From positions 7,741,160 to 7,805,159 of the forward strand of contig NC_064552.1 of assembly GCF_023856365.1 (NCBI RefSeq): a stretch of 64,000 bases of DNA, in the 5' to 3' direction. The notes beneath the pieces are model-generated. The model searched no databases and was not told the DNA's origin. It worked only from the letters and a program-made list of their open reading frames with translations. How positions within the stretch are numbered: the first letter of the stretch is position 1; each line of letters begins with the position of its first letter. This DNA comes from Brienomyrus brachyistius (Eukaryota > Chordata > Actinopteri > Osteoglossiformes > Mormyridae). Below are positions 25,830-37,689 of this stretch, piece after piece. The position numbers were made by a program, and so were the translations under genes.

Positions 25830-28800
25830 ATGGCTGTTCCTCCATCGTATAGTGACCTCGGCAAATCTGCCAAAGACATCTTCAGCAAAGGATATGGTAT
25901 TTATATACATTTAGTCCGCTTTTTTTTTTTTTCTTTGACAACACAAAGCTGAATAGTCTGTCATTTTGTTACTGTTTAATGTAGCACTGTGGTAGTTTAC
26001 CAGTAGTAGATTTGCCTTGTTAGGCTTTGAAGGCATCTAAATTATAACAGGTTCATGCAACCTTAATATTTTCATCAGGAATGGTGGAACAGCCATCACA
26101 TTAATAATCTGTCTAAACATCCCTTTTGTTGTTTTATGTAGAGCAGATAGACAATTGCAATCTACCTAAACATACCAACTCTCCCATTTTCCTACACCAA
26201 ATGAAAGGGACAAACCACCCAAACGCACAATGATGAAATGACCCAAATCCAGAAGTGCCAAAGTGTTTGATCATGCAAAATCAGACATAATGTGGCATTG
26301 TTAGTGATCAACCTGATAAAGGAAGTATTGTGTTATATAAAGTCCTAAAGTTATTGTGTGGTATTTTTTTTTAACAGTTCATTTCTAAGGTGCTTTGATG
26401 TATAATGGTCAGTGTACTTGAAACTTTTTGCTTGTGGTTGATAGTTCAGCACTGCAGCTTTTATATGTAAAGGAAAGGATCGAACAGGCTATTTATTGGG
26501 CATTAGTTTATACCTTTACTACCAAGAGAGATTTAAAATCAAGTGAATGTTCAGCTTTTAATTATGCTCAATACCAGACATTACTAAGCACACCCTTCTG
26601 AATGTCCTTAGGTTTTGGTCTTGTGAAGCTTGATGTGAAAACCAAATCTGCAAGTGGAGTGGTAAGTGGGAGTCTGCTTTTTTGGTGTGTGTGCAGTGAA
26701 TTTTCGGTAGTGCACAGCAGCACATGGCTGATTAGATAAATGTGATCGTACTGTTCCATTCATGGCTTGTAAGCACGAAATATACACCTATCTTGAATTT
26801 TGTGCAGGAATTCAAAACGTCTGGTTCCTCCAACACTGACACCAGTAAAGTTAATGGGAGTCTTGAAACCAAATACAAGTGGTCAGAGTACGGACTGACC
26901 TTTACAGAGAAATGGAATACCGACAATACCCTCGGAACAGAAATTACCATTGAAGATCAGGTGTGTACACAAGTTATTTGTTGAATTACAAAATAATTGG
27001 TTCTTAATTGGTTACCTGGTTTTCTCTGGATTCTTATTTGTGACCTTGCTCCTAGATTGCCAAAGGCGTGAAGTTGACTTTCGACACAACATTCTCACCA
27101 AACACTGGGTAATGTTCATCTTGCTTTTGTGAATATAGATTGTAGGGTCTTTTTAGCCTCTTAGTATGCAAATTGAATTTTGTTTAGTGTAATGAAGGTT
27201 GGTTTTATGAAAATTTTGCAACTAGGTATCTAACAAGCAACCTCTTGGTTATGTTCGTGTCCGACAACCTTGATGACCTCAGTGTCTGTTAGAGGACGTG
27301 CGTATTTTTCACTGCAGGGTGGCAGAGAGAATGAGTATATGCTAACCCTATGCTTTTGGTTAAGCCAAGTATAAAAAGATACTCCTGTACTCTAGAATTT
27401 TTTGCCATTTTGTATCAGTTTCAGGATATACATTATTTTCTTTATTGTATTAAATATGATGCATATACGAAAAGTTTCCTTACTTTTGTACTCATTTAAA
27501 TGTTTCCTCTCCAGCAAGAAAAGCGGGAAGGTGAAGACGGCGTACAAGCGTGAATATGTCAACCTCGGCTGCGATGTGGACTTTGACTTTGCTGGTCCAG
27601 CCATCCATGGTGCCGCTGTGGTCGGCTATGAAGGATGGCTTGCTGGCTACCAAATGACCTTTGACACAGCCAAATCTAAATTGACCCAGAACAACTTTGC
27701 TGTTGGTTACAAGACCGGGGATTTCCAGCTGCATACCAATGTGTAAGTCAGAATATGAGATGGTGTGTGCTTAATGTCAAATTCCCCCTTGTCTTATATT
27801 AAAATATTTTATGGTAGAATTCCCCTTTAAGGTTGCAAAGTAGAGTAGCAAGGGTTAGCAGTTAGGTTTTGTTCTATTTTTAGATTGAAAAGTGAGTTTT
27901 GCTTTTCAGAACAGTTTTAAAGCCTGGTAGCAACATTTATGGCAGTACCTTTTTTTTAGTCTCTTAATAGTTTTTACAGCCAAATGTCTCTTTCAGTAAT
28001 GACGGCACAGAGTTCGGTGGCTCGGTTTACCAGAAAGTGAGCGACAAACTGGAAACCGCCGTCAACCTGGCGTGGACCGCGGGCAGCAACAGCACACGCT
28101 TTGGCATCGCTGCCAAGTACCAGCTAGACAGAAGCTCCTCCATTAGCGTAAGTTACTGCTTGGTGGCCTCATTCTGCAGCTTTAGGGCCGTAACGCTGAT
28201 GTTGGTGTGGCTGTGTGGGGAAGGGCAGCTTCCTGAGTTACTTTAACAATTCTTCACAGACCAAATAATCATTTCTGATTCAGTACTTGTACCCAGTAAT
28301 GTAACCGAAGCCTTTCTCCTGTTTCCTATTTTTTGGGGGGACATCATCACTGCCTTTTAATTTAATTTTTCAGGCTAAAGTGAATAACGCCAGCCTAGTT
28401 GGAGTTGGATACAGCCAAACCCTGCGGCCAGGTATGACCATTCTCAAGCCACACTGTGAGACCGATGTGAAACTAATGATGGCGCTTGCTGGTGAAATGT
28501 TCTGGTGTAGCCACTTTGTGAGAATAATTTCCGTGAAAGCCCCTTTGAATATCATATCCGTTTAGTGTGGAGTTTGTGTACACTGGCCCAATTCTGTGGA
28601 ATAAAGGGATGAAATCCATTCTGACTGTAACCACCTGGATATGCAGTCGGCCCTCTGACCCTAGATTGGAAATATTCAGGGGGAAAAACATCCAGGAAGT
28701 TTCAAAAATCCGAACTTGAATTTGTTGTGCCGAGCATTACACTGAAAGGTTAAGTGCCCTTAACCTGCAATCGCTTCATCCTGGGTATGACTAAACTATC

Positions 28801-28970
28801 CCCTGTGGAAACATAGGGCTGATTTGTATAATTGTATAATATATTTTACAACGGAGCTTCCTTTTTCATTACTTGCAGGTGTGAAGCTGAACTTGTCTGC
28901 CCTAATTGATGGGAAAAGCATCAATGCTGGTGGTCACAAGCTGGGGCTGGGTTTGGAGCTAGAAGCATAA
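25830..28970 (+). CDS. vdac2: VDAC2, mitochondrial outer-membrane porin, 8 coding exons
   Basis: Predicted 283-aa beta-barrel channel for metabolites and a known BAK partner. Coding exons are 25830-25896, 26612-26661, 26808-26960, 27056-27108, 27515-27742, 27997-28147, 28374-28431 and 28879-28970; every junction is GT/AG and phases sum to an exact frame. It starts [20 protein letters not shown], the N-terminal helix. Glu73 (FTEKWN) is conserved. [41 protein letters not shown] and the C-terminal beta signal [13 protein letters not shown] are intact. [11 protein letters not shown] and KSINAGGHK favour VDAC2 over VDAC1, and it lacks the extra N-terminal residues of mammalian VDAC2. It follows samd8 as in mammals. 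No disabling change seen. Confidence 0.98.
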
Positions 28971-29797
28971 GGGTCTGCTGGGGCTAATGTCAATGAAGGG
29001 GAATATCTGAAGAATTCGGCCTTAAGTTCATTTCCAACTGGACCAGCATGGGATTTCCTCCAAGGGCTGTTGCAGCACCGAGATGCGTGACTCTGTAGTA
29101 CTGTTAGATGAAATGTGAGCTGATCTCCACACATTCGGTTTGTATTTGAAGATGCAGCAAAGTTGTGATAGGGTGATAATTCGTACTTCAGAGAGTAACC
29201 CAGATTCCGTCTCCTACTCTCCAAATGAAATGCACTTTTATAAAATGTTGACACCTGTACATGGTTTTGCTTGTTTCCAAAACTTGGTGAAATCGATGTT
29301 GGTTATGGACTGGGGCCTAGCTGCTGTCTAATAATACTACAGTGTTCTTAATGTGGTCTCCGGTTGTTTAAGAACTGGAATGTAAACCAATGTTATGAAG
29401 CACTCCCACAAATGTGTATTTATCTTTATTTACACACAGGTCCTGCTTTAAGTACATATATTTGCCCGGTTAATCTCCATTCTTGCTACACTTTCTAATG
29501 CATAGTTTTATATACAGCTAACCTCCCCTCCCAAATTGTGTTGTTTGGGGGGGGGGTGGTTGCTATTTATTTAAGTAGGGTGCTTATTTGTGGATCTGGT
29601 AAGGTTGCCTTCACAAACTAAATTTGAGTTTATGTTCTATGCAAAGAATTGAAATTTCTGGTGCAGAGCGATGCCCTAATGGCACTTATGGAATTCTCTA
29701 CTAGATTGGTAAGTGTCTCTCTACCAACATGTCATTGACTGGTTAAGATGTTGCTGGCAAACTTCGGACGTCCTCTTATGTTATGTCGAGCTTTTGA

Positions 29798-29803
29798 ATA
29801 AAG
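29798..29803 (+). promoter_or_regulatory. vdac2 poly(A) signal
   Basis: AATAAA about 0.83 kb after the vdac2 stop codon, followed by a GACTTTGACATC context. It gives a 3' UTR of roughly 0.85 kb. Confidence 0.7.
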
Positions 29804-32800
29804 ACTTTGACATCAAACCCAATACGTTCACCAGGCATTTGTTTTATTTAAGATGTTATGAAGGGGGGAATCTTAAGGACACCTAACAAAAAAACATCAT
29901 ACTATTTGAATGCCCATTTTGTGATTACTTGATCATTTTTAGATGGATATTCTTCAATAAGTCATGCTTAAATATCCCTTTGACCCACTTGCCATGGATC
30001 TTATGTCTTATACAAGATATGACTGATTATGTCCTGTTGCTTTTAACAGTTGAGTTCCCATATGGTGGATATAATTTGTTTGCTTAGACTTGCACAACCC
30101 TTTCAACACACACACCCTGCTATCTCCATTTTTCTTTTGCAGAAGTGATTAAACCTAGTGTTCTGTATGTATATTTCAGTTAGGTGTACTGTACGTGTGA
30201 AGTATTTTCTGATGTCTCAATGTAAAATAGAAGATATAAACAATGAGGATACGTAACTTGAATATGTAAAGTGGAAACAATTTTTTAATTAGGTAAAGCA
30301 ATTTTATACTTGTGAAATAAAGCCTCATAAAATTACCCTTTCTTTAGCTTGAATGTACAGTATGTCCTGGAAAGTTTCAGTACTCTACCTCATTAATCAT
30401 TGTGCAGTCTTCCGAAGAAATTATACCAAATCAGAAAGGCATTGTCTAGATTTATTTTTGACCTTTCCAACAAGCTGGTGATGAGTTAGGGAAATGCTTT
30501 GAGAATACAAATGTTGCTTTCTTTTATGCATTTTGCTGTTCAATTGGTCTTTTAGATATTTTTCACGCTAAACTTCTTTCATCAAACCATTCTGCCGCCT
30601 TTTAAAATATTGTATCTCATATAGCTTTGTACTGGTTGGTTTTATGTTTTTTTTTTTTTTTTTTTTTTAAAAAAAAGCTCTACTTCATTATGTTACTGCA
30701 TTATCTGAATCATCAGTACCTTTGGTGGAATTTTAGATTAGGATGATTCACTTCCTCCTGTTCACCTTGCGGGCCTTTTCAATTTCAGCATCTGTTTTGT
30801 TTTTTTTCACGTGGCATGGGCTCCCTTTACATATGTAAGTATTCTGCACATCTCACATTCTTTCAGGGCTTACTGATTAATCCTTTCACTGACTATCCTG
30901 TTAATTCTTATGTCATTCACAGCTTCTAAAAGTTCTTCCAGGTCACTTGTATCACTGATTATGTACTTTAGATGGTATTACAAGCTAGATACTCCAATTG
31001 ATTCATATTATGTTTTGGGGGACATGTTGGACCCAGAATCTACGATAGATGATATTTTGCAAGTATTGCCACTTTAAACTTAAACTCTGTGAATTCAACT
31101 ATGCTTTCATTAAGCCCTGAAATCGTCATGATTTATAACTTTCTGGCTCTGCTGAATATATGGTTACCTTTTGTTGCTGTTGGCTTTTGAGGTGGGAACC
31201 TTTTTGCAGTTCATTGGCTGGGTTAGTCTCAGTCTTACTAAGCCTAGAGGACATTTCAGTCTACTCTTGTCATTTTGCTCCACTTGGCACCAGGGACATA
31301 CTTTTGCTTCTTGTATTGTGATTTGAAGCACACAGGAACGTTGCTTTGTGTCTGCATTGTCATCATGGGTCTTTTTGTCCCCTCACTGGGCATCTTGGGA
31401 AGTGGCTCTCTGTGTTCTGTTTCTGGGCCAAGTTCATCTCCACTACCTTGTCTGCTTTTTATACTGCTCTCTTCTTGCAGGAACAAGCCTCATGTGATGT
31501 ATCCTCCGGGGCATTTTCTAATATTGGAACATACTCTCCTTCAGGAGTCACTTCAGTGTCATAAATTTTCTCTATCGTCTTCTTTCTCTGCAAGTCCCGT
31601 TTTCTACTCTTCTTATGTCAGTTTGACCTTTGGTTTCCCCAGAATTTTGAGGGCATCCTCCCTCTTATGTGGCTTGAGTTATCTTCTCAGCAGATGTGGT
31701 TCTGCTCTGCTAGTTGTGTTCTTGGGCAACAGATTATGCAGGTGGTTCTGCAACCAAAATTTGGAGAAATTGGAGCACCTACATCTTGCAGGAATATTAG
31801 AAAGCAATAAATGGAAAGTTATTTCACAGCTGTAATTCCATGTGGCGTTTGCCTAAATATAATGGGTATATCCATTGTCGCCCAGTGGTAATGAAACATG
31901 GATAGATGAATTGTATTTATACTATGGTTTAGTTCTGCATAATATGGAGACAATTTTTAATATCTGTGTTACATGGCTTCCTATTTAACATGCAGTGAAG
32001 CTATCTCAGCGTCTAATGCCATTATCACATCGAGCAAGTTTAAATATTTGGCCAAGTAGACGGACATTTCATACATTGTATGTTTAAGCTACCGCTGGAC
32101 ATATTCTAACAGTGGAATGGGCACAGGTATCCGTATTTGGTGTTAAAAGTTACGATATGCTGAAGTGAGCATATCTGCCTGATAATGGCTGAGCTGTGGA
32201 CTATGTCTGAATCTGGTACTGAGCGATTCGGGTTAATTCTCTGATGGCTCTCTTGTTTCACTCCTGGATCAAACTCTAAATACATTTATTGTGCGTTTAA
32301 AAGAGGGAGTGTCAAATTAATGAGCTTCAGGAATGACAATGAGCCGCACAGTGCACGTACAAAGCAAGGGGCTCCTGCTCCGCTATTCTCGCTTGAACAC
32401 TAGAGTAAATTCCGCTCATACCCAGCTAACATTGGTTCGTTGGGCCGACGTCGGCTGTTGGTTGTTATGTCGATGGTCAAAAGCGGACGTCTACACAACG
32501 TCTGGCCAACATAATGGTCTACATAATGAAAATAAGATTTTTGGATATTATTGTTTGTTTAGTGTATCTTACTGCCTTTTAATAGGCTAATTTCCTTTCT
32601 TTCTGAATCGATGAAATACACTTGATGTCGTCCAAATTTTTCGTCGGCGTTTTTTTAGGACAGGGTCGTAGCGGGCCAACAGTTCAATGATGGACAAAAA
32701 GTGTCCTGCGTTCCCCTGCCCAATTAATGGACTCTCTGTCATCTAAAGGCCATGTTACATGAGGCTAATGTTAGTGTGACATTCACAATACGCTCTAACA

Positions 32801-32965
32801 AAAGCCTCCAAAAGTTAGCCGCATTACGAACATCCCTCTCCATATCAGCATCTATTGTATTATGGAGTTTCCACTGCTCGTAGACCACGCACGCACCGAG
32901 ATGGATCTGGGTAGATTCATGCGCTGCAATTTTGCAGGAGACATGTTTCCAATCTCTAACTCTGT
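29804..32965. other. Intergenic DNA, no gene recognised
   Basis: AT-rich, with a T/A run at 30649-30677. A 186-codon plus frame (31275-31835) has the composition of an antisense shadow. The opposite strand near 31480-31580 reads a protein-like acidic piece (TPEGEYVPILENAPEDTSHE) flanked by stops; it could be pseudogene debris but I cannot name it. A perfect palindrome GCCGACGTCGGC sits at 32444-32455 inside text resembling a fish DNA-transposon end. Confidence 0.4.
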
Positions 32966-33538
32966 TCACCCAGGCATTATTGTAGGGGGACTGGCAAAAA
33001 GCCAGCAAGGCAGGCAATACTCACAGCCAAGTTTGGGCGAGTAGCATAACCAGCTTCGTGGAAGTTTAATACCAGCTTTAGTAACAGATGTGTAGTGATG
33101 GGTTGAAAAGCTGCAATTGCTAGTGACGGGAAAGGGACCCTTAGGCTTACATGGGCCAGTTTGAAGGATATACCTCTTCACATTAGCATCTGCAAGGTTT
33201 TCAGGGAAATTACCACGATCTGTCGGAAAATTAGCTTCCATGCTAGGGATCATGCTGCTCACTTCAGCTAACTCTCCACGTTCCCCTCCCTCCTGTTTTT
33301 GGTTACTCTTTTCAGCTAACTTCTCTCTACCTGCCCCATCCTCTACGTTGGCTGGAACTGCTGCTAAGCACCACATTACTGCTGGTACCACAGGGCAATG
33401 CATGTTCATCACTACTAACACCAAAATCAGGGACAGGTGAAGGCAAAATAAAAACAGAATCTTTGGGAGTTTAGCGTTTGCCTCATCTTTATTTTTCTTT
33501 TTTTTCCTCTTTTGTGCCCCACTTTTACTTTTAAACAT
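32966..33538 (-). mobile_element. hAT transposase relic, TTF-type zinc finger N-terminus
   Basis: A 190-codon frame starting MFKSKSGAQKRKKKK. It contains RYILQTGPCKPKGPFPV, then LPRSWLCYSPKLGCEYCLPC and WLFA. The order RYI-GP-W-Y-C-x2-C-LF is the TTF-type zinc finger found at the front of ZMYM1-like hAT transposases in fish. The dimerisation and catalytic regions are absent, so this is a truncated, immobile copy. Confidence 0.7.
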
Positions 33539-34256
33539 GTTGAATTTCTTTTAGAAACAAACGCAACCGGGCAGCCTTTAGATCCTACCCATCATGCACT
33601 GCAGTTTTTTTTTTGCAAATTCCTCAAACGGAAAACCATTTAATACAAAAGGAAAAGCTTGGTTTGACTTCAAAACATCACTATATATTATATTTTAAGT
33701 TTGTTGTAGGGATTTTACAGATTTTTTTGAAAATTACACCATTAAAAATTACACCATACATCCACCATAATAAGAATATATACAAAAAATGACAGATATA
33801 TAAAATTGTCAGTCACATGTTAGGTATGATTTTTATAATCTAGCTGTCAAGATCTCTGGAGAAATTATATCATTTTAATTTTATGTGTATAAAGCATATG
33901 GGAAGGTTCTCTTTTTGCTGGGGGAAAGATCTACGATCCAGGGCCCGGTCCCAGGGGCGGTGGTCCCGCCCGCCCCGCCTATAGCTTCGCCCCTGGATGT
34001 ACATTATCTCAAAAATTAGAACTAATTCAGCAAAAGTAATGGGATTTTCGAATTCAACACCCTCAAAATACTCTAAATCCGTTCAAAAAACCTTGGCACC
34101 TGGAAAAAAAATTGTAGGCCTGTGTTATTGATAAATACAATATACATAGATTAAGAACCAAATACAAAATCCTTACGCTTGGAAAATCTTATCACCAAGA
34201 TTTAGAAATATCGGAACTGCATTGCAAAATTGTTTTGTTTTTGAAAATACCATTTA
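33539..34256. other. Short AT-rich stretch with a GC-rich patch
   Basis: A GC-rich patch at about 33940-34000 (CCGCCCGCCCCGCC) looks like the end of an old repeat. No gene seen. Confidence 0.4.
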
Positions 34257-34913
34257 CAGTGGTGACTGCGGCTCACGAACGCTGTGATATACGAACAATT
34301 TGGTTCGCGACCAAAAATTTCATGAAAAAAAATGCGTTCGTTTGCATACAAAATCTGGTCGAAGAACAGACTCCTAGTGTAGCACCAGCGAGGCGCATGT
34401 CCCAGCATGCCCCGCGCGCAATAGGACCACAACAGGCACCTAACGAGTACTGAACCCACATACACAAGGTTGTCAGACGCCGAACTGCAAGATACACATG
34501 GTGGAAGATTTACACACGCTGAATACACGCGAGGATCGGACCGGGTACACATAAGACACGGGCAAATACGCGCGACAATAGGGAAATGCAACCATTAACA
34601 TTAACAACAACAGCAGCACAAGGGTTGACTGTTAATAAAGAGCGTGATTTCCCCAGCAAGCGAGTTTCCATGTCTCTCAATGCTCCTGCGATGCCTCGGT
34701 CAGCCCGTCGCCACGCTATATTTTGTTTTTCTTTAAAGTTTACTATAAAAACCAGAAAATGAATTAACAAAAATTATTATTTGGTAGGCTTGTGAATGAA
34801 TTAACCGAATTTCATTGCTTTCTTTAATGGAAAAACTGCCTTGGTTCGCATACAAATTAATTGACGACCACTTTCCTTGAGCGGATTGTGTTCGTGAACC
34901 GCAAGCACCACTG
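34257..34913. mobile_element. Non-autonomous Tc1/mariner-superfamily element, 657 bp
   Basis: The left end reads CAGTGGTGACTGCGGCTCAC and the reverse complement of the right end reads CAGTGGTGCTTGCGGTTCAC; inverted similarity continues through CGAAC. TA lies immediately outside both ends (34255-34256 and 34914-34915), the expected TA target duplication. No transposase frame inside. Assignment to a Tigger/mariner-like group is inference. Confidence 0.85.
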
Positions 34914-35532
34914 TAAAATGTTCAGACAGTAAGAAGGTATTGAAAAAGCCTGAACTCAACCCAGCTGACCATCATGGCAAAACATCAAAGGTAGGCCTAA
35001 TGTTCTATTTTTTAGCAGTAGTCTTATTTATAAGGCTGTTGTGTAACCTACATGCTTTTGCATCATAATTATGACGTTAGCAAAGTTGGTTGTAAATGTT
35101 TTAAAATTATTGAAGTTGTGTGAACTGTTTATGACTTAAGCATGTGATGTTTCCTATGTTGTAATTTAGTATTTTTTGTGTGCGAGGGGGTGCTCTTAAT
35201 TCATTATTGTAGTATGCTAGGAGACCATGATACTACTTGATTATCTCAGCACATATGCATAGCTGAGAGAGAAAAGGGCTATCACTAAAATTAAATATTT
35301 TACTAAATAATTTAAATAATACTTCCCTGAGTCACCTGGAGTTTGATTTTGGAACTTTACAGTGTCTAATGGCTATGGTTATGCACTGTAGAGTAATTAT
35401 ATAACATGGCTTGGCTTTGTCACTTTCTGAAGCTGTTTTCGTTGTCCCTTCTTCTGCTGTGGGGTGCCTGTGCAGATTCTGAAGACAGCATCTTGTAGTA
35501 ACTGAACATAATTAATTTAATTTTTGTGGCTG
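34914..35532. other. AT-rich stretch, nothing recognised
   Basis: No open frame or repeat family recognised between the mariner-type element and the Rex3 copy. Confidence 0.4.
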
Positions 35533-36612
35533 TTAAGCAATGTCAGTATAATGCTTACGACCGGGTTCCCCGAGGTGCCTTGTGGGGGGTGCTTCAGGAG
35601 TATGGGGTTCGGGGTCCACTATTGTGGGCGATTCGGTCCCTGTATGAACAGAGCAGAAGCTTGGTCCGCATTGCCAGTAATAAGTCGGACATGTTCCCAG
35701 TGCGGGTTGAGCTCCGCCAGGGCTGCCCTTTGTCATCGGTCCTGTTTGTAATATTTATGGGCAGGATTTCTTGGCGCAGCTGGGGTGTTGAGGGTGTCTG
35801 GTTTGGTGGCCTCACGATTGCCTCGCTGCTTTTTGTGCACAATGTCGTCCTGTTGGTTTCATCTACTGAGAACCTCCAGCGTGCTCTGGGGTGTTTCGCA
35901 GGGATGAGGATTAGCACCTCCAAGTCCGAGACCATGGTTCTCAGCCGGAAACGGGTGGATTGCCCTCTTCAGGTCAGGGAGGAGGTACTGCCTCAAGTGG
36001 AGGAGTTCAAGTATCTCGGGGTCTCGTTCACGAGTGAGGGTAGGGGAGATCGAGAGCTGGACAGACGGATCAGAGCAGCGTCTGCAATTTTGCAGGCGCT
36101 TAACCGGTTCGTCGTGGCTAAGAAAGAACTGAGCCGGAAAGCAAAGCTCTCAATCTATTGGTCCATCTTCGTTCCTACCCTCACCTATGGTCATGAGCTA
36201 TGGGCAATGACTGAAAGAATGAGATCGTGCATACAGGCGGCCGAAATGAGGTTTCTCTGCAGGGTGTCTGGGCTCTTCCTTAGAGATAGGGTGAGAAGTT
36301 CTGATATCCGGAAGAGTCTCAGAGTAGAACCGCTGCTTCTTCATGTCGAAAGGAGCCAGTTGAGGTGGTTTGGACACCTAGCTTGGATGCCTCCTGGGCG
36401 GCTACCTGGAGAGGTTTTCCGTGCATGTCCTACAGGGAGGAGGCCCAGGACATGCGGGAGGGATTATACCTCTTGGTTGGCCTGGGCATCCCCCCCCAAA
36501 GAGCTGGTATAGGTAGCTGGGGAGAGGGAGGTCTGGGTATCTCTCCTGTAGCTGCTACCCCCGCGACCCAAACCCCGGACAAGCGGAAGGTGATGGATGG
36601 ATGGAGTATAAT
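35533..36612 (+). mobile_element. Rex3 (RTE-clade) LINE, 5'-truncated, inactive reverse transcriptase
   Basis: The frame encodes the RT palm and thumb: YGVRGPLLWAIRSLY, LRQGCPLSSVLFVIFM, VEEFKYLGVSFTSEG, LTYGHELWAMTERM and the C-terminal RSQLRWFGHLAWMPPGRLP. The DNA at 35718-35738 matches the classic Rex3 PCR-primer site in antisense. The catalytic FADD box of the family is FVHN here, so both aspartates are lost. There is also a deletion after ALGCFAG. It ends in GTGATGGATGGATGG, the Rex3 tail. Endonuclease and 5' part are missing. Confidence 0.85.
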
Positions 36613-36908
36613 GACATAGCAGGCAAACACATAGAAGAACAGTCTCATGTCTGTCCAGTCAGGTTGGGGAGTATGCACTGGTAGAGCACTTTTCCGTGCT
36701 CACCACACTATGAAATGCTGGTTGACAATCCCCCATGCTGACACACAGTCCAGTTCCACCCTCTGGTCTACCACATCTGTCTGGCGGCGCCAGGTGTTAC
36801 ATGGGTGTCCCTGTGACTTGGTCCAGCCACTCGGGACCTCAGCAGTGAAGATCCAGCCAGCCGGATCGCCCTCAGGGAAACGCGCCACATGGCCATAGTG
36901 TTGTAACT
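36613..36908. other. Short unassigned repeat-like stretch
   Basis: Minus-strand text (RNTELQHYGHVARFPEGDPA) resembles the C-terminal 'RWFGHVARMP' tail of a LINE reverse transcriptase, so this may be another LINE fragment in the opposite direction to the Rex3 copy. Confidence 0.4.
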
Positions 36909-37014
36909 CAGTGTTTCTCAAACCAGTCCTCTGGGACAAGTTTCCAGGGAATTGGGAGAGAGAAAAAAATGTTTAGAGTCTGGGGGTCCCCGAGGACTGG
37001 TTTGAGAAGCACTG
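36909..37014. repeat. MITE, CAGTGTTTCT family, copy 3, with target duplication
   Basis: A 106-bp palindrome, CAGTGTTTCTCAAACCAGTC at the left and GACTGGTTTGAGAAGCACTG at the right. It is flanked by TTGTAACT (36901-36908) and CTGTAACT (37015-37022), a 7-of-8 match that fits an 8-bp hAT target duplication. Confidence 0.88.
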
Positions 37015-37173
37015 CTGTAACTGACACTTCCTCACAAAAGAGGATATATTCCTCATTCAGGACTCCCTGAAACAATACCTTGTTCAATACAAAGTCAAAC
37101 GGGCGGTACCCAAGGATTCTCTGAAGAGACACAATACCAAAGGAGTCCGTTGTTTGTCTCAGGTCACTGGATT

Positions 37174-37260
37174 GTAGGGCTGGAGCTATCAATTATTTTA
37201 GTAATCGAGTATTCTATCAATTACTCCATAGATTAATCAATTAATCGAAGAAATACCTTT
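37174..37260. repeat. hAT element terminus
   Basis: TAGGGCTGGAGCTATCAATT followed by repeated TAATCGA/AATCAATT motifs resembles the subterminal region of fish hAT (Charlie/ZBED) elements. No second end located. Confidence 0.5.
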
Positions 37261-37689
37261 GTCTTATTAAAGGTTAATAGTAATTATTCAAAAAAGAAAA
37301 AATAGACGGGTCTCTTAAAATGAACAAATGTCAAATAAAATTACTGAAAAAGGCATACATATATCTTAAACTAAGGCATAAATTGAAATTCTCTGTATTC
37401 TTGTATATTTATAGGAGGCATAAAAAAAAGTTCTGACAGGATTTTATCTCCTGGATGAGGTAGGAATGGTGTGTGAATGTTCATGTGTGTGTAAAAACAC
37501 AGATAATCTGCTTCAATACCCGCTGAAGAGAGAGAACGATAACCAACATCTGTACGAATCACAATGAACATGTATAGAAGCATCAGCTGGTCAAGACAGT
37601 GTGTGTCTGTGAGTACCTGTTTGTACACCTGTGTGTACACCTGTGTGCACACCTGTGTGTGTGTGAGCGCGCTTGTGTTCATAAAGTTT
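37261..37689. other. AT-rich DNA and GT-rich simple repeat
   Basis: 37598-37672 is an impure GTGTGTACACCT / GTGTGTG array that encodes a spurious cysteine-rich frame. Nothing else recognised. Confidence 0.7.

Noticed and set aside
31275..31835. 186-codon plus-strand frame
   Set aside because: Ser/Leu/Cys-rich with no family match or promoter or splice context; more likely the complement of pseudogene-like debris.
34202..34770. Cys/Arg-rich minus-strand frames (129, 74 and 86 codons)
   Set aside because: They lie within or across the ends of a TA-flanked non-autonomous DNA transposon and match no transposase.
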